Shown here in pieces: positions 50,875 through 59,479 of a stretch of DNA of 64,000 bases. Below the pieces are notes generated by a model that worked only from the letters and a program-made list of their open reading frames with translations, was not told where the DNA came from and ran no database searches. Each line of letters begins with the position of its first letter. Position 1 is the first letter of the stretch. Both the position numbers and the translations under genes were made by a program. The DNA is from Nonomuraea purpurea (GTDB lineage Bacteria; Actinomycetota; Actinomycetes; Streptosporangiales; Streptosporangiaceae): the NCBI RefSeq assembly GCF_042650645.1, contig NZ_JBHSBI010000030.1:62001-126000 (forward strand). Reading direction: 5' to 3'.

Positions 50875-51023
50875 GCGGAAGGGACGGGGACGTCTGCCTC
50901 CGGGACCGGCCAGGTCTGCGCGGAAGGGACGGGGACGTCTGCCTTCGGGACCGGCCAGGTCTGCGCGGAAGGGACGGGGACGTCTGCCTTCGGGACCGGC
51001 CGGGTCCGCGCGGATCTGCCTTC
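50875..51023. repeat. 45-bp tandem repeat (three full copies plus a partial one)
   Basis: GCGGAA starts units at 50875, 50920 and 50965, with a truncated fourth from 51010; each unit is 45 bases and copies differ at only one or two positions. It lies between two convergent genes. The unit length is a multiple of three, but neither strand shows a gene here that I would call. It may be a minisatellite or a transcription-end structure. Confidence 0.88.
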
Positions 51024-51030
51024 GGGGCCG

Positions 51031-51660
51031 TCACGGCTCGGCTCGGCCGGTGGACCAGGCCCAGGCGGCGACGCCGACGCGGTTCCTGGCGCCGATCTTG
51101 CGCTGGACGGCCGCGATGTGGTTCTTGACCGTGCCGGGCGCGAGGAACAGCTCCGCGGCGATCTCGGCGTTCGTCCTGCCCTGCGCCACCATCGCCACGA
51201 CCTCGTCCTCGCGCTCGGTCAGGACGACGTCCTGGCTCTCGCGCGGCAGGCCGCGTCCGCGCAGCAGTCGCACGGTGAGCTGGGGGCTGATGAGCATGTC
51301 GCCGCTCATCGCGGCCCTGACGGCCTCGACGAGCAGCGTGGGCCCCGAGCGTTTGAGTACGAAGCCGGAGGCGCCGTGCCGCAGCGCCGCGTGCACGTAC
51401 TCGTCCAGCCCGAACGTGGTGACGATCACGACGTGGATGCCGGTGCCGGCCAGCACGCGGGCCACCTCGATGCCGTCGGCCCCCGGCATGCGGATGTCGG
51501 CGAGCACGACGTCGGGGCGGACCGCCATGGCGGTGTCGATCGCGGCCCTGCCGTCGGCGGCCTCCGCCACGACGGTCATGTCGGGCTGGGCGTCGAGGAT
51601 CAGCCGGAAGGCGCTCCTGATGCCCTCCTGGTCGTCGGCGACGAGGATGCGGGTGGACAC
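51031..51660 (-). CDS. NarL/LuxR-type response regulator
   Basis: 209 residues. Receiver domain: RILVADDQEGIRSAFRLIL (acidic pocket), VVLADIRMPGADGIEVARVL (phospho-acceptor Asp), VTTFGLDEYVHAAL, FVLKRSGP (Lys). LuxR helix-turn-helix: LTEREDEVVAMVAQGRTNAEIAAELFLAPGTVKNHIAAVQRKIG. It is the partner of the HisKA_3 kinase encoded just upstream, whose 3' end overlaps its GTG start by 61 bases. The regulated genes are unknown; the divergent membrane protein gene at 52860 is one candidate. Confidence 0.95.
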   Translation of the reverse strand: MSTRILVADDQEGIRSAFRLILDAQPDMTVVAEAADGRAAIDTAMAVRPDVVLADIRMPGADGIEVARVLAGTGIHVVIVTTFGLDEYVHAALRHGASGFVLKRSGPTLLVEAVRAAMSGDMLISPQLTVRLLRGRGLPRESQDVVLTEREDEVVAMVAQGRTNAEIAAELFLAPGTVKNHIAAVQRKIGARNRVGVAAWAWSTGRAEP

Positions 51661-52696
51661 TCCGCCGATTGTGCCAGGGGCAGGCGGGCGGTCAGCGACC
51701 ACCCGTCCCGTACGGTCTCCGTCACCAGGGCGCCGCCCTGCTCCCGGACGAGTGCGGCCAGCCCCGCCAGCCCGGAGCCGCCGCGTCGCGGGCCGCGTGT
51801 CCTCGTCACGCCGTCGTTGACCATCGTGATCTCCAGCCCGCCTGACCCGGCGCCGACGGCGAGGTCCACCCGGGTGGCCTCGGGGGCGTGCCTGCGCACG
51901 TTGGTCAGCCCCTCGACCACGATCCGGTACGCCAGCGCGCCGACCTCCGCGGGCACCTCGACCGGATCCATCCGCAGGTGGACCTGGGCCGCGCCCGCGG
52001 CGGAGAAACGCTCGGCGGCGGCGCGGACGCCGTCCAGGTCGCCCGCCGGGCTGCGGGGGCGGTCGTGGTGCAGCATGTCCAGGGTGCGGTCCAGCATCGA
52101 CATGGCGCGCTGGCCGGCCGCCTCGACGCGTTCGAGCGCCCGCAGCGGATCGCCCGTGACCGTGCCCGCCTGGGCGTGCGCGATCATCTCGCTGATGTCG
52201 TGGGCGACGAAGTCGTGCAGGTCCCCGGCGAGGCGCAGCCGCAGGGCGGTACGGGCGTCGGCCACCGCGCGGGCCTGCCGCGCCTCGACGTGGCGCAGAT
52301 GGCCGCCGACCGCGACGGCCAGCAGCGCGCCCAGCCCCCAGAACGCGCACACGCCGACGCCTTCCAGCACCGACGCCGGCTCGAACGAGCGCAGCAGCCA
52401 CACGGACGCGGCCAGGCCCGCCGCCGGAGCGGCCGTAGCGGCCCGTGACGGCGGCGCGTACCGGACGACCAGGCCGGCCAGCGCCATCAGCGCCAGGCTC
52501 TCGACCAGCCCCGACACGTCGGCGCCCGGCACGGGCTCGATCACCCCGAGGGCGCGGGCAGGCGTGACGGCCAGGGAGAGCACGGCGGCCGCCCAGGCCG
52601 ACGCGGGCAGCCACGGCCGGCGCGACAACCCCGCCGCCACCGCCACGACGGCAACCAGCGCCGGCGCGAAAGCCGCGACCCACATCACGCTCACCG
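51600..52696 (-). CDS. HisKA_3-type sensor histidine kinase (NarL-system)
   Basis: About 365 residues. Four to five N-terminal membrane helices without a large sensor domain (VAAFAPALVAVVAVAAGL, ASAWAAAVLSLAVTPA, and so on), then the dimerisation/phosphotransfer helix RLRLAGDLHDFVAHDISEMIAHAQ with the His. The ATPase domain follows: VEGLTNVRRHAPEATRVDLAVG and GGSGLAGLAALVREQGGALVTE. Start is GTG 52696 or ATG 52687. Its long overlap with the regulator gene signals tight coupling. Such intramembrane-sensing kinases often respond to cell-wall stress. Confidence 0.92.
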
Positions 52697-52859
52697 CATC
52701 GAGGATACGCGCGCCACGAAGATCCCGAACGGCACGTTCCGCAGTGCTGAAGGGACAATGTTCTGCGTGGCGGTGGGTGCCGAATGGCATGTTTTGTGGT
52801 GGCGGTGGGTGCCGATCGGCATCTCGTCCAGGACCCTCCCCGGCCGCGACGCTTGTGCC

Positions 52860-53783
52860 ATGAGAACCCTTGCTTCCCGCGCGGCGGCCGTGTGGGCGCT
52901 GCTCTACGGCGGGCTCGGCGCGGCCTGGGCGCTGGGCCTGCCCGGCTACCCGTGGGGCGCCTCCGACCCCGACCCGGACGGGGCGCTGTCCGTCCTCAGC
53001 GCTACGACGCCGCGCTTCGGCTGGTGGATCGCCGCCTTCGCGCTGCTCACCTTGGTGACGGCGCTGACCCACCGGGCGTCATTGTTCGTGGCTTGGCCGA
53101 TCGCCGTGGTCCTGGTCCTGGTGATCCCCGACTCCCGGCTCATGATGGGCGTCGCCTACACGCCCCTGTTGCTGGTCGCGCCGGTCTTCGGCTGGGGGCT
53201 GGGCGGGGCGACGTTCGCCGACGCCTGGCCGTGGCCCGTGCTCAACCAGCTCTTGTGCGTGCTCGGCGGGTTGCTGCTGGCCGCCTCGGCCCTGGGCGGG
53301 GGCCGGTCCCAGGTGTTCACCCCCACGCTGGGACGCCGGGCCGCGTACGTGGCGGCCGTGGTGCCGCTGGTGTACTGCCTGACCCGGTGGGCCTGGGCGC
53401 TGGGCATCCCGTTGGGGGTGAGCCAGGAGTTCCTCGCCGAGGGCGAGGGCGGGCTGTGGCTGTTCGGGGCGTACCTGGCGACGTTCGGCGCGCTCGGCGG
53501 CGTGCTCACGCTCGGGCTGACCCAGCGGTGGGGTGAGATCTTCCCCCGCTGGATCCCGGGGCTGCGCGGCCGGCGGGTGCCGCCGTTGCTGGCGGTCATC
53601 CCCGCCGGGTTCGTCGCGATCATCATCACCGTGGCGGGGCTGACCTACATCCGCTGGACGATCGCCGGCCGCTTCGCCCTGGACGAGTGGGGGGCCTGGC
53701 TCCCCGAGTGCTTCTGGCCGATCTGGGGTGCCGCGCTGGCCACCGCCACCGTCTCCTACTACCTGCGCCGCGTTCGTAGCTGA
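52860..53783 (+). CDS. Integral membrane protein of unknown function
   Basis: 307 residues with about eight membrane helices (RAAAVWALLYGGLGAAWAL, FGWWIAAFALLTLVTALTH, LFVAWPIAVVLVLVIP, LLLVAPVFGWGLGG, and others). No catalytic motif recognised. It resembles hydrophobic actinomycete proteins annotated only as hypothetical. It is divergent from the histidine kinase gene; the intervening 160 bases contain a direct repeat (GTGGCGGTGGGTGCCGA, twice, around 52768-52815). It may be the target or a sensing partner of that two-component system (inference). Confidence 0.75.
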   Translation: MRTLASRAAAVWALLYGGLGAAWALGLPGYPWGASDPDPDGALSVLSATTPRFGWWIAAFALLTLVTALTHRASLFVAWPIAVVLVLVIPDSRLMMGVAYTPLLLVAPVFGWGLGGATFADAWPWPVLNQLLCVLGGLLLAASALGGGRSQVFTPTLGRRAAYVAAVVPLVYCLTRWAWALGIPLGVSQEFLAEGEGGLWLFGAYLATFGALGGVLTLGLTQRWGEIFPRWIPGLRGRRVPPLLAVIPAGFVAIIITVAGLTYIRWTIAGRFALDEWGAWLPECFWPIWGAALATATVSYYLRRVRS

Positions 53784-53786
53784 AGT

Positions 53787-54275
53787 TCAGCAGCCGGGGG
53801 TCGCGGGGAAAGTAGCGCAGAACGTCACGGGGTTCCCGTACTCCGCGCTCCTGATCACGCGTCCGTCGCGCCACTCGAAGTGGTAGACGTACACGTTGCG
53901 ATACGGCTTCCCGTCGGCGGTGGTGAAGTCGCCGTCAGCCTGGACGAAGGACGACTTCCCGTCCTTGGAGACGGTCACCTTCTTGTTGACGAAATTGATC
54001 TTGCCGAACATCGCGAACGCGTTCTTCGCGTACCCGAGCACCTCGGCCTTGCCGGTGAAACGGGCGGCGTCCTCCTTCCTGCCGGAGAACGACAGCGGCA
54101 GCGTCATCGTGACGTCCGGGTCGAGCAGCGCGGACAGAGCGGTGAGGTTCTTGCGTTCGAGCGCCTCCATGAACGCCGCCGTCCGCCGCTCCGTGGCCCC
54201 TTGGCCGTCTGCGAAGGCGGGTGCGGCGGTGGCGAGGGTGAGCGCGGCGGCGACCAGAATGATCGGGGTCCTCAT
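53787..54275 (-). CDS. Secreted SnoaL/NTF2-like protein
   Basis: 162 residues. Signal peptide MRTPIILVAAALTLATAAPAFA. The mature part is a SnoaL/NTF2-like cone fold: ERRTAAFMEALERKNLTALSALLDPDVTMTLPLSF, ARFTGKAEVLGYAKNAFAMFGKI, YRNVYVYHFEWRDGRVIRSAEYGNP. Two cysteines lie at the C-terminus. The fold binds small ligands or acts as an enzyme; the function is unknown. It is divergent from a TetR gene, with a long perfect palindrome in between, and so is very likely a target of that repressor. Confidence 0.85.
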   Translation of the reverse strand: MRTPIILVAAALTLATAAPAFADGQGATERRTAAFMEALERKNLTALSALLDPDVTMTLPLSFSGRKEDAARFTGKAEVLGYAKNAFAMFGKINFVNKKVTVSKDGKSSFVQADGDFTTADGKPYRNVYVYHFEWRDGRVIRSAEYGNPVTFCATFPATPGC

Positions 54276-54294
54276 GTGAGCTCCAATCTCTTTT

Positions 54295-54324
54295 GAGACT
54301 CAGTCTCGTTCAAGACTGAGTCTC
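54295..54324. promoter_or_regulatory. TetR operator: perfect 30-bp inverted repeat
   Basis: GAGACTCAGTCT and AGACTGAGTCTC, perfect twelve-base arms around CGTTCA. It lies 20 bases upstream of both divergent genes, the SnoaL-like gene (start 54275) and TetR (start 54344). The length and place are typical of a TetR operator controlling both. Confidence 0.85.
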
Positions 54325-54343
54325 GCACACTACACTGGGTCGC

Positions 54344-54937
54344 ATGGATCGTGGGCGCCAGGCTGAGAGTTCGCTCAGGGAGCGCAAGCAGCGGCGCGCC
54401 AGAGAGGCGATCATCGAGGCCGCCCACGGGCTGTTCGCCGAGCGCGGGTTCGAGGGCGTCACGGTCAGCGACATCGCAGAACGCGCCGAGGTCGGCCGGG
54501 CTACCTTCTTCCGCTACTTCGGCGACAAACAGGAGGTCGTCTTCGCCGACACGGGCGAGCTGCAGGAGGTGCTGGCCGAAGCCCTGGAGGTTCCCGGGTC
54601 AGGTCCGATCGGCGACTCGCTGCCCGCCGCGCTGGCGCTCGTCCGCGCGGTCGTCGTCTCCTACATGGCCCGGCTGACCGCCGACCCCGACGCCTACGCC
54701 CGCCACGAGCGACTGGTCGCCAGTCATCCCGAGTTGTGGGCGCGCAGCCTCACCAAGCAGCGCCAGTACGCCGAGGCGCTGCGCGACCTGCTGGCCGGCA
54801 AGGGTGCGAACGCCGAGACCGCCGCCTTGGGCGCGGAGATGGGGCTGGCCGCCTTCTATGCGGGCCGCGCCATCGCGGGCGACGACCCAGTCCTGCTGTC
54901 GTCGGCGGTGGAGTCGGTCTTCGACCGTCTCAGCTGA
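54344..54937 (+). CDS. TetR family transcriptional regulator
   Basis: 197 residues. DNA-binding domain: RERKQRRAREAIIEAAHGLFAERGFEGVTVSDIAERAEVGRATFFRYFGDKQEVVF. The C-terminal half (SYMARLTADPDAYARHERLVASHPELWARSLTKQRQYAEALRDLL) fits the actinomycete TetR group with a MftR/KstR-like C-domain. It is divergent from the secreted SnoaL-like gene and probably represses both through the 30-bp palindrome. The NADPH-quinone-oxidoreductase-like gene follows 89 bases downstream in the same direction. Confidence 0.93.
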   Translation: MDRGRQAESSLRERKQRRAREAIIEAAHGLFAERGFEGVTVSDIAERAEVGRATFFRYFGDKQEVVFADTGELQEVLAEALEVPGSGPIGDSLPAALALVRAVVVSYMARLTADPDAYARHERLVASHPELWARSLTKQRQYAEALRDLLAGKGANAETAALGAEMGLAAFYAGRAIAGDDPVLLSSAVESVFDRLS

Positions 54938-54975
54938 AATCTCCCGGAGAGGCCACTGCTTTCGCATGCCCCTGT

Positions 54976-55012
54976 AGTACGATCGCCATCGAAGTTTGAC
55001 GAACATCGTACT
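54976..55012. promoter_or_regulatory. Inverted repeat upstream of the oxidoreductase gene
   Basis: AGTACGAT (54976-54983) and ATCGTACT (55005-55012), perfect eight-base arms separated by 21 bases, in a short AT-richer stretch ending 14 bases before ATG 55027. Possible site for a redox or HxlR/TetR-type repressor. No regulator of that kind adjoins apart from the TetR gene just upstream. Confidence 0.5.
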
Positions 55013-55026
55013 TAAGGACGTGTGGC

Positions 55027-56037
55027 ATGGCCAAGACAGTGCGCTTCCACGAGATCGGCGGCCCCGAGGTGATGCGGCTGGACGACCTGGAGACCGGCGA
55101 GCCCGGTACCGGCGAGGTACGCATCCGGGTGGAGGCGATCGGGCTGAACAGGGCAGAGGCGATGTTCCGCCGCGACCAGTACATCGAGCCCGTCAGGCGG
55201 CTGCCCGCCAGGCTCGGCACCGAGGCGGCGGGCGTGATCGAGGCGGTGGGGGAGGGGGTGACCGGGTTCGCGGCGGGGGAGCGGGTCAGCGTCGTGCCCG
55301 CCTTCTCGCAGAACGACTACGGCGTCTACGCCGAGCGGGCCATCGTGCCCTCGGCGGCGCTCGTGCGCCGTCCGGCGAACCTCGACGCGGTCTCCGGGGC
55401 GGCCGTGTGGATGCCGTTCATCACCGCCTACGGGGCGCTGGTGGAGGTCGGCGGGGCGCGGGCCGGGGACACGGTGGTCATGAACGCCGCCTCCAGCAGC
55501 GTCGGGCTGGCCGCGATCCAGACCGCCAACCGGATCGGTGCCACCCCCGTCGCCGTCACCCGCACCGCCGCCAAGAAGGACCGCCTCCTCAAGGAGGGCG
55601 CCGCCGAGGTGATCGTCTCAGAGGAGGAGGACGTCGCCGCCCGCGTGCTGGCCATCACCGGCGGCCGGGGCGCCGAGCACATCCTGGACGCCGTCGCAGG
55701 CCCCGGCGTCACCGACCTGGCCAGGGCAGTCGCCCCAGGCGGCACGCTGTTTTTGTATGGGCTCCTGAGCGGGCAGCCGACCCCGCATCCCGGAATGGAG
55801 CTGGGCATGCCCGCCCTCAACGTGCGCACCTTCACCCTCTTCGAGATCACCAAGGACGCCGCGCGGCTGCGAAGGGCCGAGGCGTTCGTCGGGTCGGGGC
55901 TGCGTACCGGGGCGTTCCAGCCGGTGGTCGACCGCACTTTCACGCTCGACGACATCGTGGCGGCACACCGGCACATGGAGTCCAACACCCAGTTCGGCAA
56001 GATCGTCGTCACCGTCGACCCGGTCGCTCAGGCGTAG
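55027..56037 (+). CDS. Zinc-type alcohol dehydrogenase / quinone oxidoreductase (MDR family)
   Basis: 336 residues. GroES-like N-domain: IGGPEVMRLDDLETGEPGTGEVRIRVEAIGLNRAEAMFRRDQY, GTEAAGVIEAVGEGV. Rossmann domain: GDTVVMNAASSSVGLAAIQTANRIGA, GAEHILDAVAGPG. The structural-zinc cysteines of classical alcohol dehydrogenases are absent, placing it with the NADPH:quinone oxidoreductase-like MDR enzymes. It reduces quinones, enones or similar electrophiles. AAGGACG lies 10 bases before ATG 55027. An inverted repeat precedes it. The 3' end overlaps the convergent MaoC gene by 10 bases. Confidence 0.92.
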   Translation: MAKTVRFHEIGGPEVMRLDDLETGEPGTGEVRIRVEAIGLNRAEAMFRRDQYIEPVRRLPARLGTEAAGVIEAVGEGVTGFAAGERVSVVPAFSQNDYGVYAERAIVPSAALVRRPANLDAVSGAAVWMPFITAYGALVEVGGARAGDTVVMNAASSSVGLAAIQTANRIGATPVAVTRTAAKKDRLLKEGAAEVIVSEEEDVAARVLAITGGRGAEHILDAVAGPGVTDLARAVAPGGTLFLYGLLSGQPTPHPGMELGMPALNVRTFTLFEITKDAARLRRAEAFVGSGLRTGAFQPVVDRTFTLDDIVAAHRHMESNTQFGKIVVTVDPVAQA

Positions 56038-56486
56038 TGGCGGTAGACGGCCTGGGCCACGCACGCGGGCTTGGCCGAGCCGTCGATCTCGACCGTGAAG
56101 TCCACGACCATCTGGACGCCGTCACCGGCCACGTCCTCGACCGAGACCACCGTGGCCGCCAGCCGGATCCGGCCGCCGACCTTGACCGGAGCGGGGAAGC
56201 GGACCCGGTTCAACCCGTAGTTGACGCTCATCCGCACGCCCCCGATCTCCAGCAACTCCGTGAACAGCGGGATGACCAGCGACAGGGTCAGGTAGCCGTG
56301 CGCGATCGTGCCGCCGAACGGCCCGCGCCCGGCCCGCTCCGGGTCGAGGTGGATCCACTGGTGGTCGCCGGTGACGTCGGCGAAGGCGTTGACGCGCTCC
56401 TGGCCGATCTCCAGCCAGGAGCTGTGCCCGAGGTCCGCGCCCGTGAGCGCCTTCAACTCGGCCAGGCCGGCGGCGGTGGTGGTCAC
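56028..56486 (-). CDS. MaoC-like hot-dog dehydratase
   Basis: 152 residues. Hydratase-2 motif region: VNAFADVTGDHQWIHLDPERAGRGPFGGTIAHGYLTLSLV (the D-x4-H catalytic pair), NYGLNRVRFPAPV. MaoC proteins hydrate enoyl-CoA or similar thioesters. AAGGAG lies 8 bases before GTG 56486. The start overlaps the stop of the amidohydrolase gene (GTGA), so they form a two-gene operon for breakdown of an unknown acid or CoA ester. Confidence 0.92.
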   Translation of the reverse strand: MTTTAAGLAELKALTGADLGHSSWLEIGQERVNAFADVTGDHQWIHLDPERAGRGPFGGTIAHGYLTLSLVIPLFTELLEIGGVRMSVNYGLNRVRFPAPVKVGGRIRLAATVVSVEDVAGDGVQMVVDFTVEIDGSAKPACVAQAVYRHYA

Positions 56487-57373
56487 GGCTGCTTCTCCTT
56501 GGGGGTGAGGCCGAGCAGGCGGGCGGCGTTGTCCTTGAGGATCTTGGGACGTACCTCGGGTTTGAGGTCGAGCGCGGCGAAGTCGGCCAACCAGCGGTCG
56601 GGGGAGATGACCGGGTAGTCGGAGCCGAACATGACCTTGTCCTGGAGCAGGCTGTTGGCGTAGCGGACGAGCTGGGGCGGGAAGTACTTCGGCGACCAGC
56701 CCGACAGGTCGATGTGCACCGTCGGCTTGTGGGTGGCGACGGCGAGCGCCTCGTCCTGCCAGGGGAACGACGGATGAGCCAGGATGATCTTCAGGTGCGG
56801 GAAGTCCACGGCCACGTCGTCGACCAGCATGGGGTCGGAGAACTTCAGGCGGATGCCGCCCCCGCCGGGGACTCCCGCGCCGATGCCGGTCTGGCCGGTG
56901 TGGAAGAGCGCGATCGCGCCCAGCTCCTCGATCACCTCGTACAGCGGATAGGCCATCGGGTCGTTGGGGGCGAACGCCTGGACGCTGGGGTGGAACTTGA
57001 AACCCCGCACCCCGTGGTCGGCGACCAGCCGGCGGGCCTCGCGCACCCCCGCCCCGCCCTTCCACGGATCGACACTGGCGAACGGGATGAGCACGTCGGC
57101 GTGCCGGGCGCAGGACTCGGCGATCTCCTCGTTGGAGATGCGCGGGTGGCCGGTGGCGTGCTCGGCGTCCACCGTGAACACCACCGCGGCCATCTTCCGC
57201 TCCCGGTAGTAGGCGGCCGTCTCCTCGATGGCCGGCCGCCCGTGCGAGCCGAAGTAACGCGCGGACGCGCCGTACAACTCGGGGCTGAGCGAGCCGTGGC
57301 CGTCGGCGGAGACCTCCACGTGAGTGTGGACGTCGATCGCGGTCAGCTCGTCGAAGGAGAGCGGCATGCCCAT
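56483..57373 (-). CDS. Amidohydrolase-2 family protein (COG2159, decarboxylase/hydratase-like)
   Basis: 296 residues. TIM-barrel metal site: AIDVHTHVEVS (HxH), GVRGFKFHPSVQAF, IILAHPSFPWQDEAL, HIDLSGWSPKYFP and MFGSDYPVISPDRW (the final Asp). Members of this group are aromatic-acid decarboxylases, such as resorcylate and aminocarboxymuconate semialdehyde decarboxylase, and lactonase or hydratase-like enzymes. GAGAGG lies about 8 bases before ATG 57373. Translationally coupled to the MaoC gene, so the pair probably degrades a ring-cleavage or aromatic acid product (inference). Confidence 0.9.
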   Translation of the reverse strand: MGMPLSFDELTAIDVHTHVEVSADGHGSLSPELYGASARYFGSHGRPAIEETAAYYRERKMAAVVFTVDAEHATGHPRISNEEIAESCARHADVLIPFASVDPWKGGAGVREARRLVADHGVRGFKFHPSVQAFAPNDPMAYPLYEVIEELGAIALFHTGQTGIGAGVPGGGGIRLKFSDPMLVDDVAVDFPHLKIILAHPSFPWQDEALAVATHKPTVHIDLSGWSPKYFPPQLVRYANSLLQDKVMFGSDYPVISPDRWLADFAALDLKPEVRPKILKDNAARLLGLTPKEKQP

Positions 57374-57549
57374 GGACAGCACCTCTCGGGAGCGGCGGAT
57401 GATGCGAATGTAGGCAGATTCATCATGGTCGTCAAGATTCTGCCGACCTTTTACGCGGAGGCGCATTCGTGTGATGTTCACGCTGTGCACGCTCACGCGC
57501 CGGAGGCGGTGCCTAGGCTCCTGGCGACACACGATCAAGGAGGCCGTCC

Positions 57550-58827
57550 ATGCGTCCCCTGTCCAGGCTTTTCCTGGTGACACTGACCTTCCTATCCGCA
57601 GCAGGACTGGCGGTGCCCGCGCACGGCCGCGCCGTCGCGACGGTGGAGCCACGGGTGGAGACCCCCGCGCTCTACGACGACGAGGCGGGCGGCAACGCCA
57701 ACGGCGACGACCCCGCGATCTGGCTGCACCCGTCCGATTCCCGCCGCAGCGTGGTGATCACCACGGCCAAGGAGGGCGGGCTCTACACCTACGACCTCAA
57801 GGGCCGTCAGCTTCAGCACTTCCCCGCCCCGGCCGCCCCCGGGCCCGACGACGAGGTCGGACGCTTCAACAACGTCGACGTCGCCTACGGCTTCCACGGG
57901 CGCGACCTGGCGGTCGTCTCCGACCGCGGCCGGGACACGCTGCGCTTCTACTCCGTCTCCGGCGGCCGGCTCACCGACGTGACCGACCCGGCCGCGCCGT
58001 TCGTCTTCAACACCACCCAGCAGGAGGTCAACAACGCCGAGACCGCCTACGGGCTGGCCGTCTGGCAGGACGCGACCGGCACCTACGCCCTGGTCAGCCG
58101 CCGCCACAAGACCTCGGTCGGCCTCGTCGAACTGCTCGCCAAGCCCGGCGGCAAGATCGGCTACCGGGTGGTCAGGACGCTCGACCTGCCCGCCTCCTTC
58201 ACCCTCCCCAACGGCCAGAACTGGACCCCGTGCCTGGAGCCCGGTGAGCAGGCCCAGGTCGAAGGCATGGTCGTGGACCAGGACACGGACGTGCTCTACG
58301 TGGCACAGGAAGACGTCGGCATCTGGCGCATGCGCGCCGACCTCACCGGCCCGCCCGTGCTGATCGACAAGGTCCGCGAGTACGGCGTGCCCGGCACGTA
58401 CGACCCCGGCACCGAGGAGTGCGCGCCCGGCGCCGACCCCGGCTACGGCGGCCGGCGCCTGGCCGCGGACGCCGAGGGTCTGACCATCTACTACCGCGAC
58501 GGCGGCAAGGGCTACCTGCTGGCCTCCAGCCAGGGCGACAACACCTTCGCCGTCTACCGCCGCGAAGGCGGCAACGCCTACCTCGGCCAGTTCAAGGTCG
58601 GCCAGGGGCGCGGCATCGACGGCGTCGAGCACAGTGACGGCGCGGCCGTGCTGAACGTCCCGGTGGGCGACTTCGACGAGGGCCTGTTCGTCGTGCACGA
58701 CGGCGAGAACACCCCGGCCACGCCGGAGCGCGAGAACACCAACTTCAAGTACGCCGACTGGGGCGACCTCGCCGACGAACTCGACCTCGACGTCGACACC
58801 GACGGCTGGAACCCACGCCACGGCTGA
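57550..58827 (+). CDS. Secreted beta-propeller phytase
   Basis: 425 residues. Signal peptide MRPLSRLFLVTLTFLSAAGLAVPAHG. Beta-propeller phytase landmarks in order: GDDPAIWLHPSDS, RFNNVDVAYGF, VSDRGRDTLRFY, EGMVVDQDTDVLYVAQEDVGIW, DAEGLTIYY, LLASSQGDNTFAVYRR and GIDGVEHSDGAAVLN. The Asp/Glu-rich loops bind the calcium ions that shape the active site. The enzyme releases phosphate from phytate outside the cell, helping phosphate supply in soil. AAGGAGG lies 7 bases before ATG 57550. The gene stands alone. I did not recognise a PHO box. Confidence 0.92.
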   Translation: MRPLSRLFLVTLTFLSAAGLAVPAHGRAVATVEPRVETPALYDDEAGGNANGDDPAIWLHPSDSRRSVVITTAKEGGLYTYDLKGRQLQHFPAPAAPGPDDEVGRFNNVDVAYGFHGRDLAVVSDRGRDTLRFYSVSGGRLTDVTDPAAPFVFNTTQQEVNNAETAYGLAVWQDATGTYALVSRRHKTSVGLVELLAKPGGKIGYRVVRTLDLPASFTLPNGQNWTPCLEPGEQAQVEGMVVDQDTDVLYVAQEDVGIWRMRADLTGPPVLIDKVREYGVPGTYDPGTEECAPGADPGYGGRRLAADAEGLTIYYRDGGKGYLLASSQGDNTFAVYRREGGNAYLGQFKVGQGRGIDGVEHSDGAAVLNVPVGDFDEGLFVVHDGENTPATPERENTNFKYADWGDLADELDLDVDTDGWNPRHG

Positions 58828-58893
58828 CACGGCAGGCGGCCTGCGGCGGGTCCACCGGCCCGATCGAGCCGATGGACTCGGTAAATTGGTGCG

Positions 58894-59457
58894 GTGCGCG
58901 ATCATGCCGTGATCACCTCGTCGGCGGCCCGGGGCGACGGCCCGTTGTTCCTGCTCGCGGGCGCGCCGTGCGCGGGCAAGACGACCCTGCTGCCCCACCT
59001 GCTGCGGGCGGCCGACGGGCTGGTCGTGATGGAGATGGACGAACTCCTCGAAGAGGGCAAGCTGATCGGGGTGCCCATCGCCGAGCCGCAGGCCGCGCCC
59101 GTCTGGCCCGCTTACGACCGCATGTGGGGGCGCATCGTGACCATGGTGCGCCGCGCGGGACACCCCGTTCTGCTGCTCTGCCCGATCCCCGACCCCGGCG
59201 ACCTCGCCCCGCCGGGGCGGTGGGGCGAGGCCCGATGGGCGCTGCTCGACTGCCCCGACGACGAACGTGAGCGCCGACTGGCCGAGCGCGAGCAGGCGGC
59301 CGACTGGGCCGAGGAGGCCATGGCGGACGCCGTCCACGGCCGCGCGCTGATCTCCACCGTGTTCCACAACGGAAGCGAGGACCTCGCAGGACTGGCCGCG
59401 CGAATCGTCGCCTGGACGCGTTCGGGAGACTGCTACGGTGTGCCGACCGGCAGCTGA
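58894..59457 (+). CDS. P-loop NTPase / small kinase-like protein
   Basis: 187 residues. Walker A LLAGAPCAGKTTLLPHLL, Asp-rich VVMEMDELLEE, a Walker-B-like hydrophobic strand HPVLLLCPIPDP and ARWALLDCPDDERERRLAEREQ, a lid-like segment. The layout is that of small kinases such as shikimate, gluconate or aminoglycoside-type nucleotide kinases, but no substrate motif is recognised. GTG 58894 is the start; it has a weak ribosome site. The histidine kinase gene follows after 22 bases. Confidence 0.8.
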   Translation: MRDHAVITSSAARGDGPLFLLAGAPCAGKTTLLPHLLRAADGLVVMEMDELLEEGKLIGVPIAEPQAAPVWPAYDRMWGRIVTMVRRAGHPVLLLCPIPDPGDLAPPGRWGEARWALLDCPDDERERRLAEREQAADWAEEAMADAVHGRALISTVFHNGSEDLAGLAARIVAWTRSGDCYGVPTGS

Positions 59458-59479
59458 GAGGAGCTCGCCGGTCCGCCAC

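Noticed and set aside
50875..51023. 45-bp repeats as a CRISPR array
   Set aside because: Units are contiguous with no unique spacers, so it is a simple tandem repeat.
52768..52815. Direct repeat GTGGCGGTGGGTGCCGA, two copies, as a coding start of the membrane protein
   Set aside because: The better start is ATG 52860; the repeat lies in the promoter region and gives no clear regulatory motif.
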